From assembly GCA_003117195.1 (NCBI GenBank), contig BDSI01000106.1, positions 1 through 64,000 on the forward strand: a DNA stretch of 64,000 bases, in the 5' to 3' direction. The position numbers and the translations under genes are program-made. Source of the stretch: Eudorina sp. 2006-703-Eu-15. Its lineage: Eukaryota; Chlorophyta; Chlorophyceae; Chlamydomonadales; Volvocaceae. The notes under the pieces were generated by a model that saw only the letters and a program-made list of their open reading frames with translations, did no database searches and was not told the DNA's origin. Below, in pieces: positions 23,102 to 35,086 of the stretch; within the stretch, counting starts at the first letter, position 1; each line of letters opens with the position of its first letter.

Positions 23102-23532
23102 GTCTGTCAAGGATATAATGTTCAGACTCCCCGGTGGTCGGTACGTAGTAGCGGCGTATAGGCTCCATGCATCCGCGAGCCTCTAAGGCCCCTGCCCCCT
23201 TAATCCATTGCCCAGCGTATTATTATGGTGATTATTATCCTTGTTGAGGCGGCTACAGCTCGCTGAGAACTCGCTGTCACCGATCGATAGATGACCCCCG
23301 GTGTCCATTATTGTGACGTTATCCACCGCGCGCATTGTCGTAACATGACTAATGTACGGCATGTACCAGGGCCGATTAGTGCACCTTCGGGCCGCAGCCT
23401 ATCCCTTTCTAGCTCGGTTTCAAGATATATACCCATCCGTTACGTACCCACGTACGAGCGTTGAAACCGACATCTATCTATCGCCACGGCAGTGGAATGA
23501 GAAGTCCCGCAGCAGGTATATATGCTATTCTT
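23102..23532. other. Intergenic, nothing recognised
   Basis: No coding-like ORF and no repeat in common with the rest of the window. Confidence 0.45.
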
Positions 23533-23620
23533 GATGAATGAATGAACTTTACAGCGGACCCTAAAGGGATCAACGGTGTATACCAGGGCAGCCCCTGATG
23601 AATGAATGAATGAATGAAAG
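23533..23620 (-). mobile_element. LINE C fragment (about 55 bp) inside a (TGAA)n microsatellite
   Basis: The hairpin end of LINE C (AGCGGACCCTAAAGGGATC) and about 25 bp upstream of it are flanked on both sides by TGATGAATGAATGAA-type repeats. The target therefore was a microsatellite of the same sequence as the LINE C tail. Confidence 0.75.
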
Positions 23621-23639
23621 GCAGCAGATTCTCTGTTGT

Positions 23640-24290
23640 TCTGAATGAATCACGTCACTGTGTGCCCCGCGGGACATCGATCAATCGGTCGGTGACAGCC
23701 GCAGCCTCGTTCCTCACCAGTCACCACACATACACCGCAAAACGAATCCGCGCCATCCACGCACGCACCATGGCGCACCTGCAGACAGGCTCCATACGCG
23801 CACCGAATGAACCACACCCCGCACCCATCCAACCAGCCAGGGAGCCACCCCGCTCATGGGGTACATGGGGACCAGCCGCAGCCAGGGGTAAAGTAAGCCC
23901 GCTTAGAGGGAGTTGCCGTAGTCATCGGGGGGGCTAGTAGCGGAACAGCACAACCACCAAGGCCAAGCTCCCGTCTCTGGCAGTAGTGGCCTCTCTGGTC
24001 TTGTAAGGCGACGGGGGCTCGCGACCGATTGAGCCACCACACATCGATCGGGGGCCTGTACTGAATTCGCTGGGCCCACGGCGGGCAATGAAACAACAAA
24101 GGAACAACCCAGTCCCGCCGAGCGAGGGCACGCATTCTCCCGGGCAGGTCTAACCCAGCCAGCCAGCCCTGGCAAGTCACCCCGCGGCCCCCGCAGAGGC
24201 CACTAGGTACTGTTATTCTGTTGTTCATCCCGCCAGCCTTGGTGCGTGTCAGCAGAGGGCCAGCCACGGCACAGCGCGCAGCAGGCAGGG
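23640..24290 (-). mobile_element. LINE D copy 2, diverged 3' UTR fragment
   Basis: Blocks such as GGTGACAGCCG, ACCATGGCGC, GACAGGCTCC, AAGCCCGCT and AGGGAGTT occur in the same order as in 22180-22370 of LINE D copy 1, with small indels. No ORF remains. Boundaries are approximate. Confidence 0.55.
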
Positions 24291-25673
24291 GTGGCCATAA
24301 TGCTGCCAGTCTCATTCATCATAAGAGCGTGTCGCATCAGCGCACGAGCGCACACCGCGCACCCGCCGGACGATAGATATATCCAACACGCGGCCCGCTT
24401 ACTTGCTTGCTTGCTGCTCGCTGAGATGGCCCGCGCGCGCCCCCATGCATCCCTCGCCTGCTTGACTGCTGCTCGGCGACAGCACCTACCTACCTACCTA
24501 CCTACCTACCTACCTGCCTACACCTCGGAAGATGAGCTCATGCCCTACCTGCCTCGGGCGACGACCCCTCGGCCGCAGAGCGCAAGAAATTGGCGGCGGG
24601 GCGGGATGGGCGGGGCGGGCGATGTTGCGGGGGTGGGTGGGTAACAGTAGTGCGACCCGCGGAGGCGGCCCAGCAGCCAGCGAGAGGGCAGCGGCGCGCG
24701 GCGGCACTGTATGTCGCCGAGGGCGGGGCCGCGAATCGACGCGAGCGCTGGCGGACTCTGCTGGCTGGCTCTGGGAGTGACTGCGGGCGCGCTCACGCAC
24801 TACTGGCTGATGAATTCGATTCTATCTGGGCGCGACTGCTGCAATCTTACCTTGGTTCACAGCATGTATGGCGCCGCTGCTGCGCTGCGCGGGTGTCCCC
24901 GCCTGCGGCTGCTGGATGGCTGCGCGGCTCGGCGGTTGGAACCGCGCGCGTGGGGCTGCTCTTCCTTCCTGGCGACAAATGGCACCTGCCTCCTACCTGG
25001 CGGAGATTGGAAGGGAGCGAGTAAGCACGGCGGTGCGTGCCGCCGGGCGAGATCAACAAAGACCTGAGCAGCCATGCGTGACGGAACTTAGGTAGGGACT
25101 CTGCTGGGAAGGCAAGGGCGACTCGCTGGGGGGGCACTCAACTGCAGCTTATTCACAGCTGCATTCTATCTGTTTGTCTACTGTGACCCTTTTGCCAAGT
25201 AAGGAGCAGCAGTAACGCGGCATGACATGCATCGCCCGGTGCAAGCCTGCTGATAGATAATCAACATCTGAGTCGCGCTGCTTCTTTAGCTTCCCTCCAT
25301 TTGACACGTAGGAATTTGAGGGCACTTTGACACGTAGACATTTAAGGAGTAGTAGCACACACAAAACCGCCACCGTAATAATCGGCAAAACGGAACTAGG
25401 ACCAAAACCGCTGCCGTACTGAATTGAGAGCTTCAAACCAGCCGACGGACAGTGGCGTGCATGCACTTAAAACAATGTTTCATAAGGTGAAATCATGTTT
25501 TTTATTTGCGCCTGGTAATCAAGGCTACTACCTCCAGATCAATATGTTTACATACCTGCGTCCACAAACCGCTGAAGTTTTGACACAATAGCCCGTAACA
25601 TATTATATATTCCTAGCAATATATTCAACATTATTGCCATAAGTAGGCGATTAGGCGTTTTCATGCATTTCCT
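24291..25673. other. Intergenic, with (CCTA)n at about 24482-24521
   Basis: Contains a (CCTA)n microsatellite and GC-rich sequence (24540-25030) in which several frames are open, but no domain or consistent splice pattern was found. From 25150 it becomes A/T-rich and should contain the promoter of glycosyltransferase gene B. Confidence 0.45.
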
Positions 25674-28600
25674 ATGGTGTTGGCAGAGATCATCCCAAAG
25701 AACATGTCTTCAGTAATCCACTCAACCCGCTTGCTCTGGCTCATTATAATAATATGTGAGCCAGCTATAATGGTTATTGCGTCAAAGCATCACATTGCTA
25801 GCACTCTTGGCTCCCACCGACGACACCTACGACTTGCTGACCGCGCCCTGCTATCAACCGAAATGCGAAACGTATCGCGCGGCTTAACTTCAACTGGAGT
25901 GTTTGAACTCAGCTCCAGTTCTGTTACGGCTCCTTCTGTCGCCACCGATGAGTTGCCTTTCGAAGCCGCGAAGCAGTACATGGACTCCCTCTTCAGCAGC
26001 GACCGAGATGCTGCCCGCACAAGGCTGTGCGGCAACTTCACCAAGCGCAGCCGCGTTGCAGTCGTGTACTCTTGCTACGAGCGGATGGAGATGATCCACA
26101 AGGCGCTGCCCTCAGTTTTTCGCAGCGACGGGATCACGGACTTCGACGTGTTCATCTCTCAGGATGGGGGAGGGCAGCAGAGCATCTTCGACGAAGAGGG
26201 CTTTGTCCTGCCGGGTGACATGCAGTACGTTTACATCCACCATCCCGTCAACCTCAACACCGGGCTCCATATGCACTTTGTCAAGTCGTTCGCCTTTGAC
26301 ATCATGGGGTACGACATCCTGTTGGTCGTTGAGGAGGACAACGTCCTCCATCGCCAGGCGCTTCAAGTAAGTCACCATTCACGTTTTCATACATGTGCTC
26401 ATATAGAAACTATGGATACTGGCTACCATCACCGGGTGATTGGTATTTCGTGCATGGCTGGGAACTGAATGGTATGAATGAACGTTACAGTGGACCCTGA
26501 AAAGGGATCAACAGTGTATACCAGGGCAGGCCCCAGCGGGCCCCACCAACAAAGCGGCAAGATACCCCCACACCTCAACACCGCGACCAAAAACAATAGA
26601 GGGCCGCAACCCCACCCTGACAGCCACCTACGCAAGCAGAGGCGCACAACGCGGCAACATTACCAATGGGGATTGGCACAACGGGCGGAATCCCCAGAAG
26701 TGGATAAACCAAGTACGGGGCAGGTCGCGCATACATGCGGCCCATTACCCAGCTACCTCCACACCTGGAGCACCCAGCTCCGCACCCTCTCGAGGTCTCG
26801 AGGATAAACCCACGCCTGGCTCGTGACAGTGCCCACCGACCTCTAGTGGAGCAGCCCTCACCCAACTAACACTGTGGCCAGTGCGTGGAAGGCCGGCTTC
26901 TGTGTAACTGTCTCCCGTAACTGTCTCTTGTGGCTGGGGTTGACTGGTCAAACGGAGCGAATCTGGTGTCTGAGACGGATTTGGAGGGACTGGAGACCGC
27001 TGCCAAGGGCCCTTTCACAGCAGAATAGTAGGTGAACCCCTAGCAAACCATTCCTGCATGTGCCCGTGCCGTGGAACCGATGACCCGCGGGGTCCGCTGT
27101 AACATCCCAATAATCATAGTTCCTATCCCTTTGGTAGTGTTGCCCCGCTGCGCGCCTCTGCTTGCTTCGGTGTCTGGCTGGGTGGGGTCATGGCCCGGTG
27201 TGTTTTTGGGTGCGGCGTTGAGGTGTGGAGGTGTCCTGCCGCCTTGGCGGTGGGGCCTGCTGAGGCTTGCCCTGGTATACACCGGTGATCCCTTTGGGGT
27301 CCGCTGTAACGTTCATTCATTCAACTCCTCACCCATCCTCACCCCTCATTCTCATCCCTCCTCAAGCAACACACTCTGCAGTCGCAGCAAGGAGAGCTGT
27401 TCTGCTTATTTGTCATATGCCCCGTTGTTCTATCTGTGTGTGTGTGTTACATGGTTGGGGGTGCGTAACCCCATACCTGCACATACCCATACGAGCCGGA
27501 GGCCCAAGGGGAAACAAAACGCCCAAAAGCACTGGTTTGCAATACCGCATTAACAGGAGTTGTTCTATCTGCACCGACCTCCTCTATCGTTCACCGTCCG
27601 CCTCACTCTTATCACATCACTGCCTAGTAAGCTAAGGCCCGTCTTTCCAACCTTGCCACGTACACGACGGCCGTCGTCGGTGCCCCCGCCGCGCCCACCG
27701 CCTCCACGTGCAGCTGCTTGCCCAAATGGCGGAGCTCTCCGTGCATGAACCCACCATCGGTGCGGTGAGCCTCCTGGATGTCGACATGTCGCCCTTCCTG
27801 GACCCCAATCGCTTCTCCGTCGGCATCATCCCTGTGCCCGCCAAGACCGGCCACCTGTGGGTGTACGGCCTGCACCGAGTCAAGTACGACCTGATTCGCG
27901 GGCTGATGAAGTCGTACTACGACATCATCAAGGGCCACGACTACCGCAAGAAACACATGGCGCCGCTGCGTGACCTTATCGATGCACTGCTTGTGAAGAA
28001 CGGCATTCCGGCAATGAGTGGCTATTCGCAGGTCAGTCATGTGCCTGAGTGAGCCGGCGGTAGCAATTGGCCGAGTTAGACACAGTAGTGGCTAGGGTGC
28101 TAGACGGACTGCAAGGCTGATATTCAGAATCTGTATGTGCGTGTCAGTCGACGACGGTCGCCCCGGCTGTTTGGCTGCGAGCAAGTGCTGTCGTATGCTC
28201 GTAAACTCGTACACGCGCACGTGCCGCACGAGTGTGACAGAAAGAATGCCATTATTTTTTGTGTGATCATCAAGCGGTCGACACCTGCCCAGGCTCGCGC
28301 CCACCCGTCGTCCGCAACACTCCATAACCGATCCAATTCGTGCATGAATCGATCCCCGCTCGCATTATTATTGCAGGACCGCGTCTTCCTGCACGCGCTC
28401 GCCTCACACGGCTTTGAGCGGCGCTACCAGACCCTCTTTCGATTCTTCCAGCCCATCGGCAACTACGGCCTCCACTTCAAGCTCAGCCACGCGCATTTTT
28501 TAAAAATATTCGGTGACCACGTGTACCACGGCGTCATTGCACCCGTCAACGCCTTCGACGTCACCAAGGACCCGGCGAACCTGGCCATGATCCGGGAGTG

Positions 28601-28739
28601 CGTTCGGGACAGGCTGACGGCCGTGTTTATGAAATACCGCCGGGTGCTCCCTCCCGAGGCGGTGGTCAAAAGCACCTTCGAGGGCATCATGGGCGGCCGG
28701 CTGCAGGGTAACGTGGTCATGCGCAACTTACGTGGATGA
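25674..28739 (+). CDS. GT13 (GnT-I)-like glycosyltransferase B, type II membrane protein
   Basis: Three exons: 25674-26366, 27714-28031 and 28377-28739, giving 457 aa. All introns are GT-AG, and exon phases equal those of gene A. The N-terminus differs from A but again has a signal anchor (LLWLIIIICEPAIMVIA, about residues 22-38). From EAAKQYMDSL onward the proteins are nearly identical: RVAVVYSCYERM, SQDGGGQ, VVEEDNV (EED at 220-222) and FFQPIGNYG. It ends VVMRNLRG without the Pro-rich tail of A, because a stop precedes a CAG tract. A TGTAA signal lies at 28878-28882. Role as for A: a probable secretory-pathway transferase of unknown substrate. Intron 1 holds fragments of LINEs A, C and D that are independent of those in gene A. 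Confidence 0.7.
26470..26880 (-). mobile_element. LINE C subfamily 3' fragment in intron 1 of gene B
   Basis: Minus strand: a 3' UTR resembling 18540-18900, ending in a hairpin (GATCCCTTTTCAGGGTCC), ACTGTAAC and (ATTC)n. More diverged than the other LINE C copies. The right boundary is approximate. Confidence 0.7.
27075..27113 (+). mobile_element. LINE D 3' hairpin fragment
   Basis: ACCGATGACCCGCGGGGTCC, then GCTGTAACATC and an AATAATCATA tail. Only the terminal hairpin and tail of LINE D are present. Confidence 0.7.
27114..27326 (+). mobile_element. LINE C 3' fragment (about 210 bp)
   Basis: Plus-strand 3' UTR ending GATCCCTTTGGGGTCC, GCTGTAAC and GTTCATTCATTC. It starts directly after the LINE D hairpin tail. 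Confidence 0.8.
27424..27571 (-). mobile_element. LINE A copy 3, 122-bp insertion with 13-bp target-site duplication
   Basis: GTTGTTCTATCTG occurs at 27424-27436 and 27559-27571. Between them are the last 110 bp or so of LINE A (almost identical to 19345-19460) and a short TG (minus-strand CA) tail. Confidence 0.9.
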
Positions 28740-28744
28740 CATAC

Positions 28745-28759
28745 GGCAGCAGCAGCAGC

Positions 28760-28817
<58 letters not shown>
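28745..28817. repeat. (CAG)n tract after gene B
   Basis: About 24 CAG units with two variants, a few bases past the stop codon of gene B and therefore probably in its 3' UTR. Confidence 0.9.
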
Positions 28818-28819
<2 letters not shown>

Positions 28820-31222
28820 CACGTCTGTAGCCAGTCGTGCGTTGGCTGCCTTGCTCCGCCGCATTATTACTGCAATATGTAATACACATATGTACATTAT
28901 TAATTCATATGTCAGCAGTCGTAAGGAGAATGGGGCAAAAACAGGCCAGCCCGCACATACGTTGCGAAGTGCGGCCGGTGCGTGTTCAGGGAGGGACGAC
29001 GGGTGGATGGATGCTGGCTAGGTCATGGACGGATGGAGTGTCAGTTCGAGTTCATCGTCATGGCTCGTGTACTTGCTCGTCTACCTTTTGAATAGAGGGC
29101 CGCTGGGGAGCGCGATGTATGGCGGCGGTGTATGGCGGCGACACATGTTATCATTATCATTATTAATTATGTTATATTGGACCCCCCGGGTCATCGGTGA
29201 CATATGTGACATATACGCATATCGGGATATTGTGGCTGGTCCACACGATGCACACACATGGCGGAAGCGTCTGTACGGCAGTGTCGCTCGTGCCGTCAAC
29301 GGTCTGGTTGCTTGAGCGACGTGTTCACTGCTGGCTAGATAGCCAGTGCGTTGCGGACGGAACAGCTGTTTTATTCCCAGACATTGTCCATCAGGCCGGG
29401 CTTTCTGGTCCGCGCGGGTTCATCGATGGGGCAGATAGACAGGCATCAGGGTGCGGCATGCGCGCGTCTACAAATGACGAGCGTGGATCGATGCTATTCA
29501 TCATCCTGACGATGGCGCACATGTCCTTCACGCTGTCGTACATGCCTCTCGCGCTGTCGTACATATCTTTCGCGTTGTCGTACATGTCGTGCAGCAGAGG
29601 TGAACTCAGTTTCCGCACGTATCTACATGCGCATATACGGACGGGGCCCATATTTGGGGGAGCGCGCGCCTTTGGATGAGTGCGCGCGTGTACTCGTGTG
29701 TTTGCATGTCACTGGGAATTACGTGATACTTACACATACACGCAATCTGCTGATATCAGCAGAACGATTACGGCCTCTGGCCTCTGGCTTCGGCATTGCG
29801 AATTCTGGACAACGAACTGTGGAGATAGTTGACTGGTCGGGTGGATTGTCGGCGAGCTGGGTGTAGTTTAGGGGATACACGCACGCACAAGCTTTGTGTG
29901 GCGTGAAGCAAGAGAGGGAGAGCGCTGCGAGTGGGGTACGTATGCATCATATCGGTCTGGGTAGGTGCCAGCAGGCAGGCACCGCGGATACGGGCGGCCT
30001 GTCCGGGGCTGCAGAAGCTGTGTTATCGGAGGTTGTGACGTCCGCAGCACTTAACCGGTGGCGGAGACACTACGTATTCCCGCGGGCTGATGAAGGATGA
30101 AGCCGGTGCTGATATAGCCGGTGCTGCCGCTGCGGAAAGCGGAATACGCCGGAGCATCTGACACTGCGGCGCGGGGCTGGCGGCTGCCGTACCAGGTCGT
30201 ACATCGCAGTGGACTCTGAACGGAGCGCACCGCAGAGCATATCACTATTGTAACTATCAGTGTAGCTTGGGCAAAGAATGCGCGGCCGGAGATCACGTAT
30301 TTTCAGTCAGAGCTCCGGCGGCGCAACATGCAACTCGCGGACGGTCAATGACTCCTAGGGAACCCCGCGAGGCAGGCATGCCCTCATGCAAACTGCTTTG
30401 CACCTGTGTTTTGCCCCTGCAAAGCAAGAGTGGCCCCAAGATGCCAGTGAAACAGCGGCAGCAGCGATGGCGTCCCCAAACGGAAACAACTCCATGAACT
30501 TACAGCGGCTCAGTCTTGAAGTCTAACTTGTGATGCATTATAAAGCTTTTGTGTTTGGAGACTGATGCGGCGGTGATGCGGGTTCTGCGCGGTCAGCTTC
30601 GCAGCTTCACACCTGCACACCGCGTCGCGTCGCGCGCGTACGTGATTTTGGTGATAAGAGTGCAAACAGGCGTGTGATGAACATATGTTTATTTTTCATT
30701 CTCATCTAAAATATATTTTGCAAGGAAATTCTGCCAACCCTGCGTTTCTGCGGTTGGGGCGGTGGGTCGAGGTGGGGACGCGTGAGGCCGCGGGAGGGAA
30801 ACTTCCCAGGTCGTACGGGCACATCATGGGGCGCAAATCAATCGGAATGCCAGCGCAACCTACAATTACAATTAAAACTTACATCGAATAAATTCATATT
30901 TTTATCATTTCAAACCTGATTGTTGTGAGCCGGAGTGGATATTCAAACATTCTCAGCGGCGAGCCGCAGCGGGCTGGATACATCTTTACGTCGCATTTGC
31001 AGTGTTATAGTTTTGTATATACAAAAAAATACTATAAACTTTATGTAGATTGTTGTTGTTGTTAAGTGCAGAAGCCAGAACATATTAACAAGCGATCGAC
31101 TTCCGTCAGGAGCAGGCCCAGACGCTCAACGCGGACGTCGCAAATGATGCATTTTAAATATTTTACAGAGACTCTGAAAGGTATGTTTTATTAATATTCT
31201 ATTGTGATTACGTAGTAAGGAG
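28818..31222. other. Intergenic, one relic LINE D hairpin at 29172-29207
   Basis: A minus-strand LINE D terminus with an ATAATTAATAATG-type tail lies at about 29150-29207. The rest shows no gene-like ORF. 30880-31080 is strongly A/T-rich. Confidence 0.5.
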
Positions 31223-31300
31223 GTGGTGGGCGTTTGTCAGCGATTACCGAAACGTGTCATTTCATTTCCTGAGAAACAGAACCTCTTCCCTGTTACAGTG

Positions 31301-32688
31301 GTGACGAGGGTCTCCAAGGCACCCCAGAGGCTAGTGCGCTTGGCGGCCGTCTTGTGGCTTGCCGCCGGTTGCAGCCTCCCGCCGCCCGCTCTCGCGGCCA
31401 AGCACATGCTGCGCGGTGCATCCGGCACCAACCTTGCGATCTCCATACAAGATATTTCAGCAGGTGGGTTGATCGCCGTCGATTTGCGCAGGTCCCGAGC
31501 GCGATAGATACGGTGTAGGTGTTTTGCGGCATGTCAAGTGCGTGATTGGGGGTGCATAACCCCATACCTGTACAACTACCCATACGAGCCGTAGTAGGCA
31601 AAGCACGACCAAAAGCACGTGCATGACGCTGCACAAACAGGTGAAAGGAGGCTATTACCTTCCAAAGGGGACGATTGAGTTTGGACCATGGGCCCACATG
31701 CGCTCCACGAGCCTTGCTGACCGAGCCGGGTCCCAGGCCAAGGAAGTAAACTGAGGAAAGCCCTCTTCCGCGCGAATAGTATACTGAACAGGACAGCTAA
31801 ACAAAACATGTTTTTCATCATCGAGCTGACCCTCGACACCACATCATCATCGACAGACTCGCTGTTCCCTAGGTAGGGACACAATGTCTGCGAGCCTGCC
31901 CCTACGCTCTCTGTTAACTTCCAAGTTCCAACGCCCAGCAAGACAATCGGAACTGCATTAGCTTGCAATGCGCTATGTACGGAATGAATATCGTGGCATA
32001 TTCGGTGCACGCGTTGCAGCGTGCTGGGCACCGTCTACCAACAGGTGCGCGCAAGCATCGCATACACTAGAACCTAAGCTCGGCCTTCCCTGCCGCACTA
32101 AATGACCGAGCGGCGATTGATTGTCCGTGGCTCGGACCGTATTCATGTTGGCCCTTCGAACCCCGCTTTTTCCGCTTGCACATGTCATGGCGAGCCCCAT
32201 CAGCAGCCGCCTCCCCCAGGGAGCAGCACCGTCATGAGCGGCGCAGTCGGCGCACGTTGTCGCCGGACTTCCTCGATGTTGGAAGCGATGGGGGCAGCGG
32301 CGGCGACGACGGTGATGGCCACGGCCAGGGGGACTATTCCGCTGATGTCGGTGACGGCTACGGCAGTCGCTACTACGGCACTTATAGCTATGGCGGTTAT
32401 TATAATGACCATTTACACGATGTCGGCAACGACTACGGCACTTACAGCTACGGCAACGGCGACGGCACTGACAGCTACGGCAACGACTACAGCACGTACA
32501 GCTACGGCTATTATGGCGGCAGTAGCGGGGTTCCTCCTCCAGACGCTGACAGCCAAGTCGCCGCTCCGCCAAACGACCCCGGCATCCATGGTGATCTAGT
32601 CGAGGCATTCGTCCCTCCCTCGGGGTTTGTCGGTGGACCCCCTTTTGGCGATGGTGGCGCATCGCCTGCCACCGAGCCAGGGCCCTAG
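31301..32688 (+). CDS. CW1: secreted Gly/Asp/Tyr-rich protein, start codon possibly lost
   Basis: Exon 1 (to 31463) encodes a signal-peptide-like stretch, RLVRLAAVLWLAAGCS, then PPPALAAKHMLRG. The donor is GTGGGT in phase 1, the same phase as in CW2 and CW3. Exon 2 (about 32207-32688) joins in phase and encodes RRTLSPDFLDVGSDGG, then Tyr-rich repeats (GTYSYG, GDGTDSYGN) and a Pro-rich end, with a stop at 32686-32688. It lacks the Lys-rich repeats and Cys modules of CW2/CW3. At the position of their ATG the sequence has GTG (31301-31303), and no in-frame ATG lies upstream to 31223. The gene may be non-functional or start in an unseen exon. Predicted to be extracellular, perhaps in wall or matrix. 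Intron 1 carries a LINE A relic. Confidence 0.5.
31540..32060 (-). mobile_element. LINE A, old diverged copy in intron 1 of CW1
   Basis: The 3' UTR motif GGTTATGCACCCCCAATCAC (LINE A end) and the conserved WDPARSARLVERMWAH-like peptide can be followed on the minus strand, with many substitutions. The right boundary is uncertain. Confidence 0.6.
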
Positions 32689-33708
32689 CAGCGCCTGCAG
32701 TCGTCCCTAAGCCGCCCCGCCTTGTGACAGATGGACTCTCGCTAAGGTAGATTGTTCTGTTGGGTCCGAGTAAATGCGCATTCAAGAAGATGCATCCGCA
32801 TCCGTTTTGTGCCCCCACGCCGCGCCACGCCACGCCTCGGGCTTAAGTCCGCCATGCAGACTGTCCAGACAGCCGACTCGCGTCCCCCCACGGGTCTGCG
32901 CAACAGAGGCCGGGGTGCGCCATCCCCGCCATCCCCGCCCCTGACTTGTACGCGGGGTGCTCATCCAACAACGACACCACTTGCTTGAGCCCAGTGCACC
33001 AGCCCATCAACCGCCGCCGCCTTAAGCACGCGTCACTGCCGGACAACAACCGCGTGCCAAGCAACCCCCCTCTTCGGTCCCGATCGTTCCTCAGGGTCCC
33101 CGCAGTTGTTTCTCCGCCATCGCGGCCGCTGCCACCCTCGCCGGCCGCCGGCTGCCGTCATATTTCTCATCGCCTCTCTGCTCTGTGACCACCAGGTTCG
33201 GCAGACGGCACATGCGTGTGTGTGTGGGGTGGGTGGGGGGAGACTGATCTGTAAAACCGCATCGCTTGAGTAGTTATCTAGTCGTATCGGATTGCACTTG
33301 ATGCTGGATGTCAGGCCGCCGAGCCATCGGCTGTGGTACGGCAGAACGGCACACGCCAGGGCGGACCACACCCCGGGGCGTATGGACGGGACAGGATGGG
33401 TCGTGATCGCACCGATGGGTTATGTTTTGGGGCCGTACCATGAGTCCGTACGTTACCACTGAAGAACGGGTAAGCAAGCAAGTTTGGGAGAAAATGATTG
33501 CTGGCTGCATGGATTAGCGCACCTGTGTATTGGGGCGGATAAGGGACATGCGGTGCAATGGCAACCGCAACTGCTGTACGGCAATCGTTGTGGAGATGGA
33601 CGCACGGGAAAACGACTTTGAAGATTCCGCGCGTGTTGCTCCTGTCCAATTGTTTCATGCGGTGTGCGCATGTCCGAATGACCAGGGGGTGGATACATTA
33701 TTAATGGT
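32689..33708. other. Intergenic, nothing recognised
   Basis: Pro/Ser-type ORFs reflect C-rich composition. No domain or shared repeat was found. Confidence 0.45.
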
Positions 33709-33745
33709 GTCACGGTGAACTCCGTGGGTCATCGGTGAATGTAAG
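33709..33745 (-). mobile_element. LINE D 3' hairpin relic
   Basis: GGTGAACTCCGTGGGTCATC with a TATTAATGGTGT tail. The stem pairing is partly lost, so this is an old copy. Confidence 0.55.
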
Positions 33746-33900
33746 GACTACTCCGGAGGGATCCGCGGAGTCCCAGGCAAGGCGGTGCGGACACTGGGGG
33801 TGGCGTTTCCTACCCGTGGACTCTGGCCGTCTTGGACAGGCATTAACTCATGCCTTCCTAAGTTGATTGCGGACGAGTTATTGGGCGTTCGTGGCCCCGT

Positions 33901-35086
33901 CATAGCATGAATGAATGAATGAACATTACAGCGGACCCCAGAGGGATCACCGGTGTATACCAGGGCAAGCCCCAGCAGGCCCCACCGCCAAGGCGGCAAG
34001 ACACCTCCACACCTCAACGCCGCACCCAAAAACACACCGGGCCATGACCCCACCCAGCCAGACACCGAAGCAAGCAGAGGCGCGCAGCGGGGCAACACTA
34101 ACAAAGGGATAGGCACAGCAGAGGGCAGAATCCCCAGAGGTGGATAAAGCCAAGCACAGGAGAGGTCGCCCACACAGACACCCTATTACCCAGCTACCAC
34201 CACCCCTGAGGCACCCAGCGCTGCACCCTCTCGAGGTCTTGGAAGACCCACGCCTGGCTCGTGACACTGCCCAGCGACCGCTAGTGGCGTAACCCGCATC
34301 AGAAGAAATACCAAGGCCAAGCAATAACATACCAACGGGAGCCCTGCCTCCTACCCCATCTGAGGGCAGGCCAGGTCCCCAACTTGGGCCCCGGGTGGGT
34401 AAACCCGTATACAAACAGGTAGAGGACAGGGGCCCCGTGCCTCAGCCCTCATCAGAAGCAGGCCCGCACACCGCAAGACTCCCCCTGACAATTTCAAGGA
34501 AGGGTGGAAGGGGCCCACCGAGGTCCATCCACGTCGGGAGTCCCAACTGGGCAAACCCGTGAAGGCGCCCCCAAAAGTCAGCGATTGCGCGCCGCTCCCC
34601 TTGCTCTGCCAATTCCGGTCCCGGCAGTACAGTCGGCCCCAGACCAGGTGCTGACCGCCGCAGGGCAGCCGCCATGAATCGGCGACCCGTCTCCATGGCC
34701 GCGATCGCGGTCAACACCACCACATCCCATACACATTGCTCCACGGCTCCACCGCGGGTGGCGGGGGGTCCGCCAGCCAGACATGCGTCCTCCGTAGCCG
34801 CGCCCCTAGGCGCGATTCCATCTGACCTACCACCGCCTGGGCCACCCAGAAGTGGTGCTGGCGGGGTGTGTCTGTCCCCACGCCTTCCGCTGGGTATCCA
34901 CCGCATCCACACCGCGCCACCCTCGCGTGTCGCATATGTATGGGAGTTGCCCAACAACGGGACGCCATCGACTGTAAGGCGCCAAAAGGCCTCCTTATGC
35001 TCATTTCCCACCGGGTACTAAGCCAGAGGCGGCTCAGCAGCCCCTGGATCCGGGCGGCCACCACCTGAGCATATCATACATAGCAT
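33901..35086 (-). mobile_element. LINE C, longest copy (1.17 kb), with CATAGCAT target-site duplication
   Basis: CATAGCAT at 33901-33908 and 35079-35086 flanks the element. On the minus strand it encodes an ORF2 C-terminal part (FWRLTVDGVPLLGNSH, VEQCVWDVVVLTAIAAMETG, AIADFWGRLHGFAQLGLP) with at least one frame change in the zinc-knuckle region, then a 3' UTR that ends in the hairpin GATCCCTCTGGGGTCC, GCTGTAAT and (ATTC)n. It lacks the reverse transcriptase and is a dead 5'-truncated copy. Confidence 0.9.
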
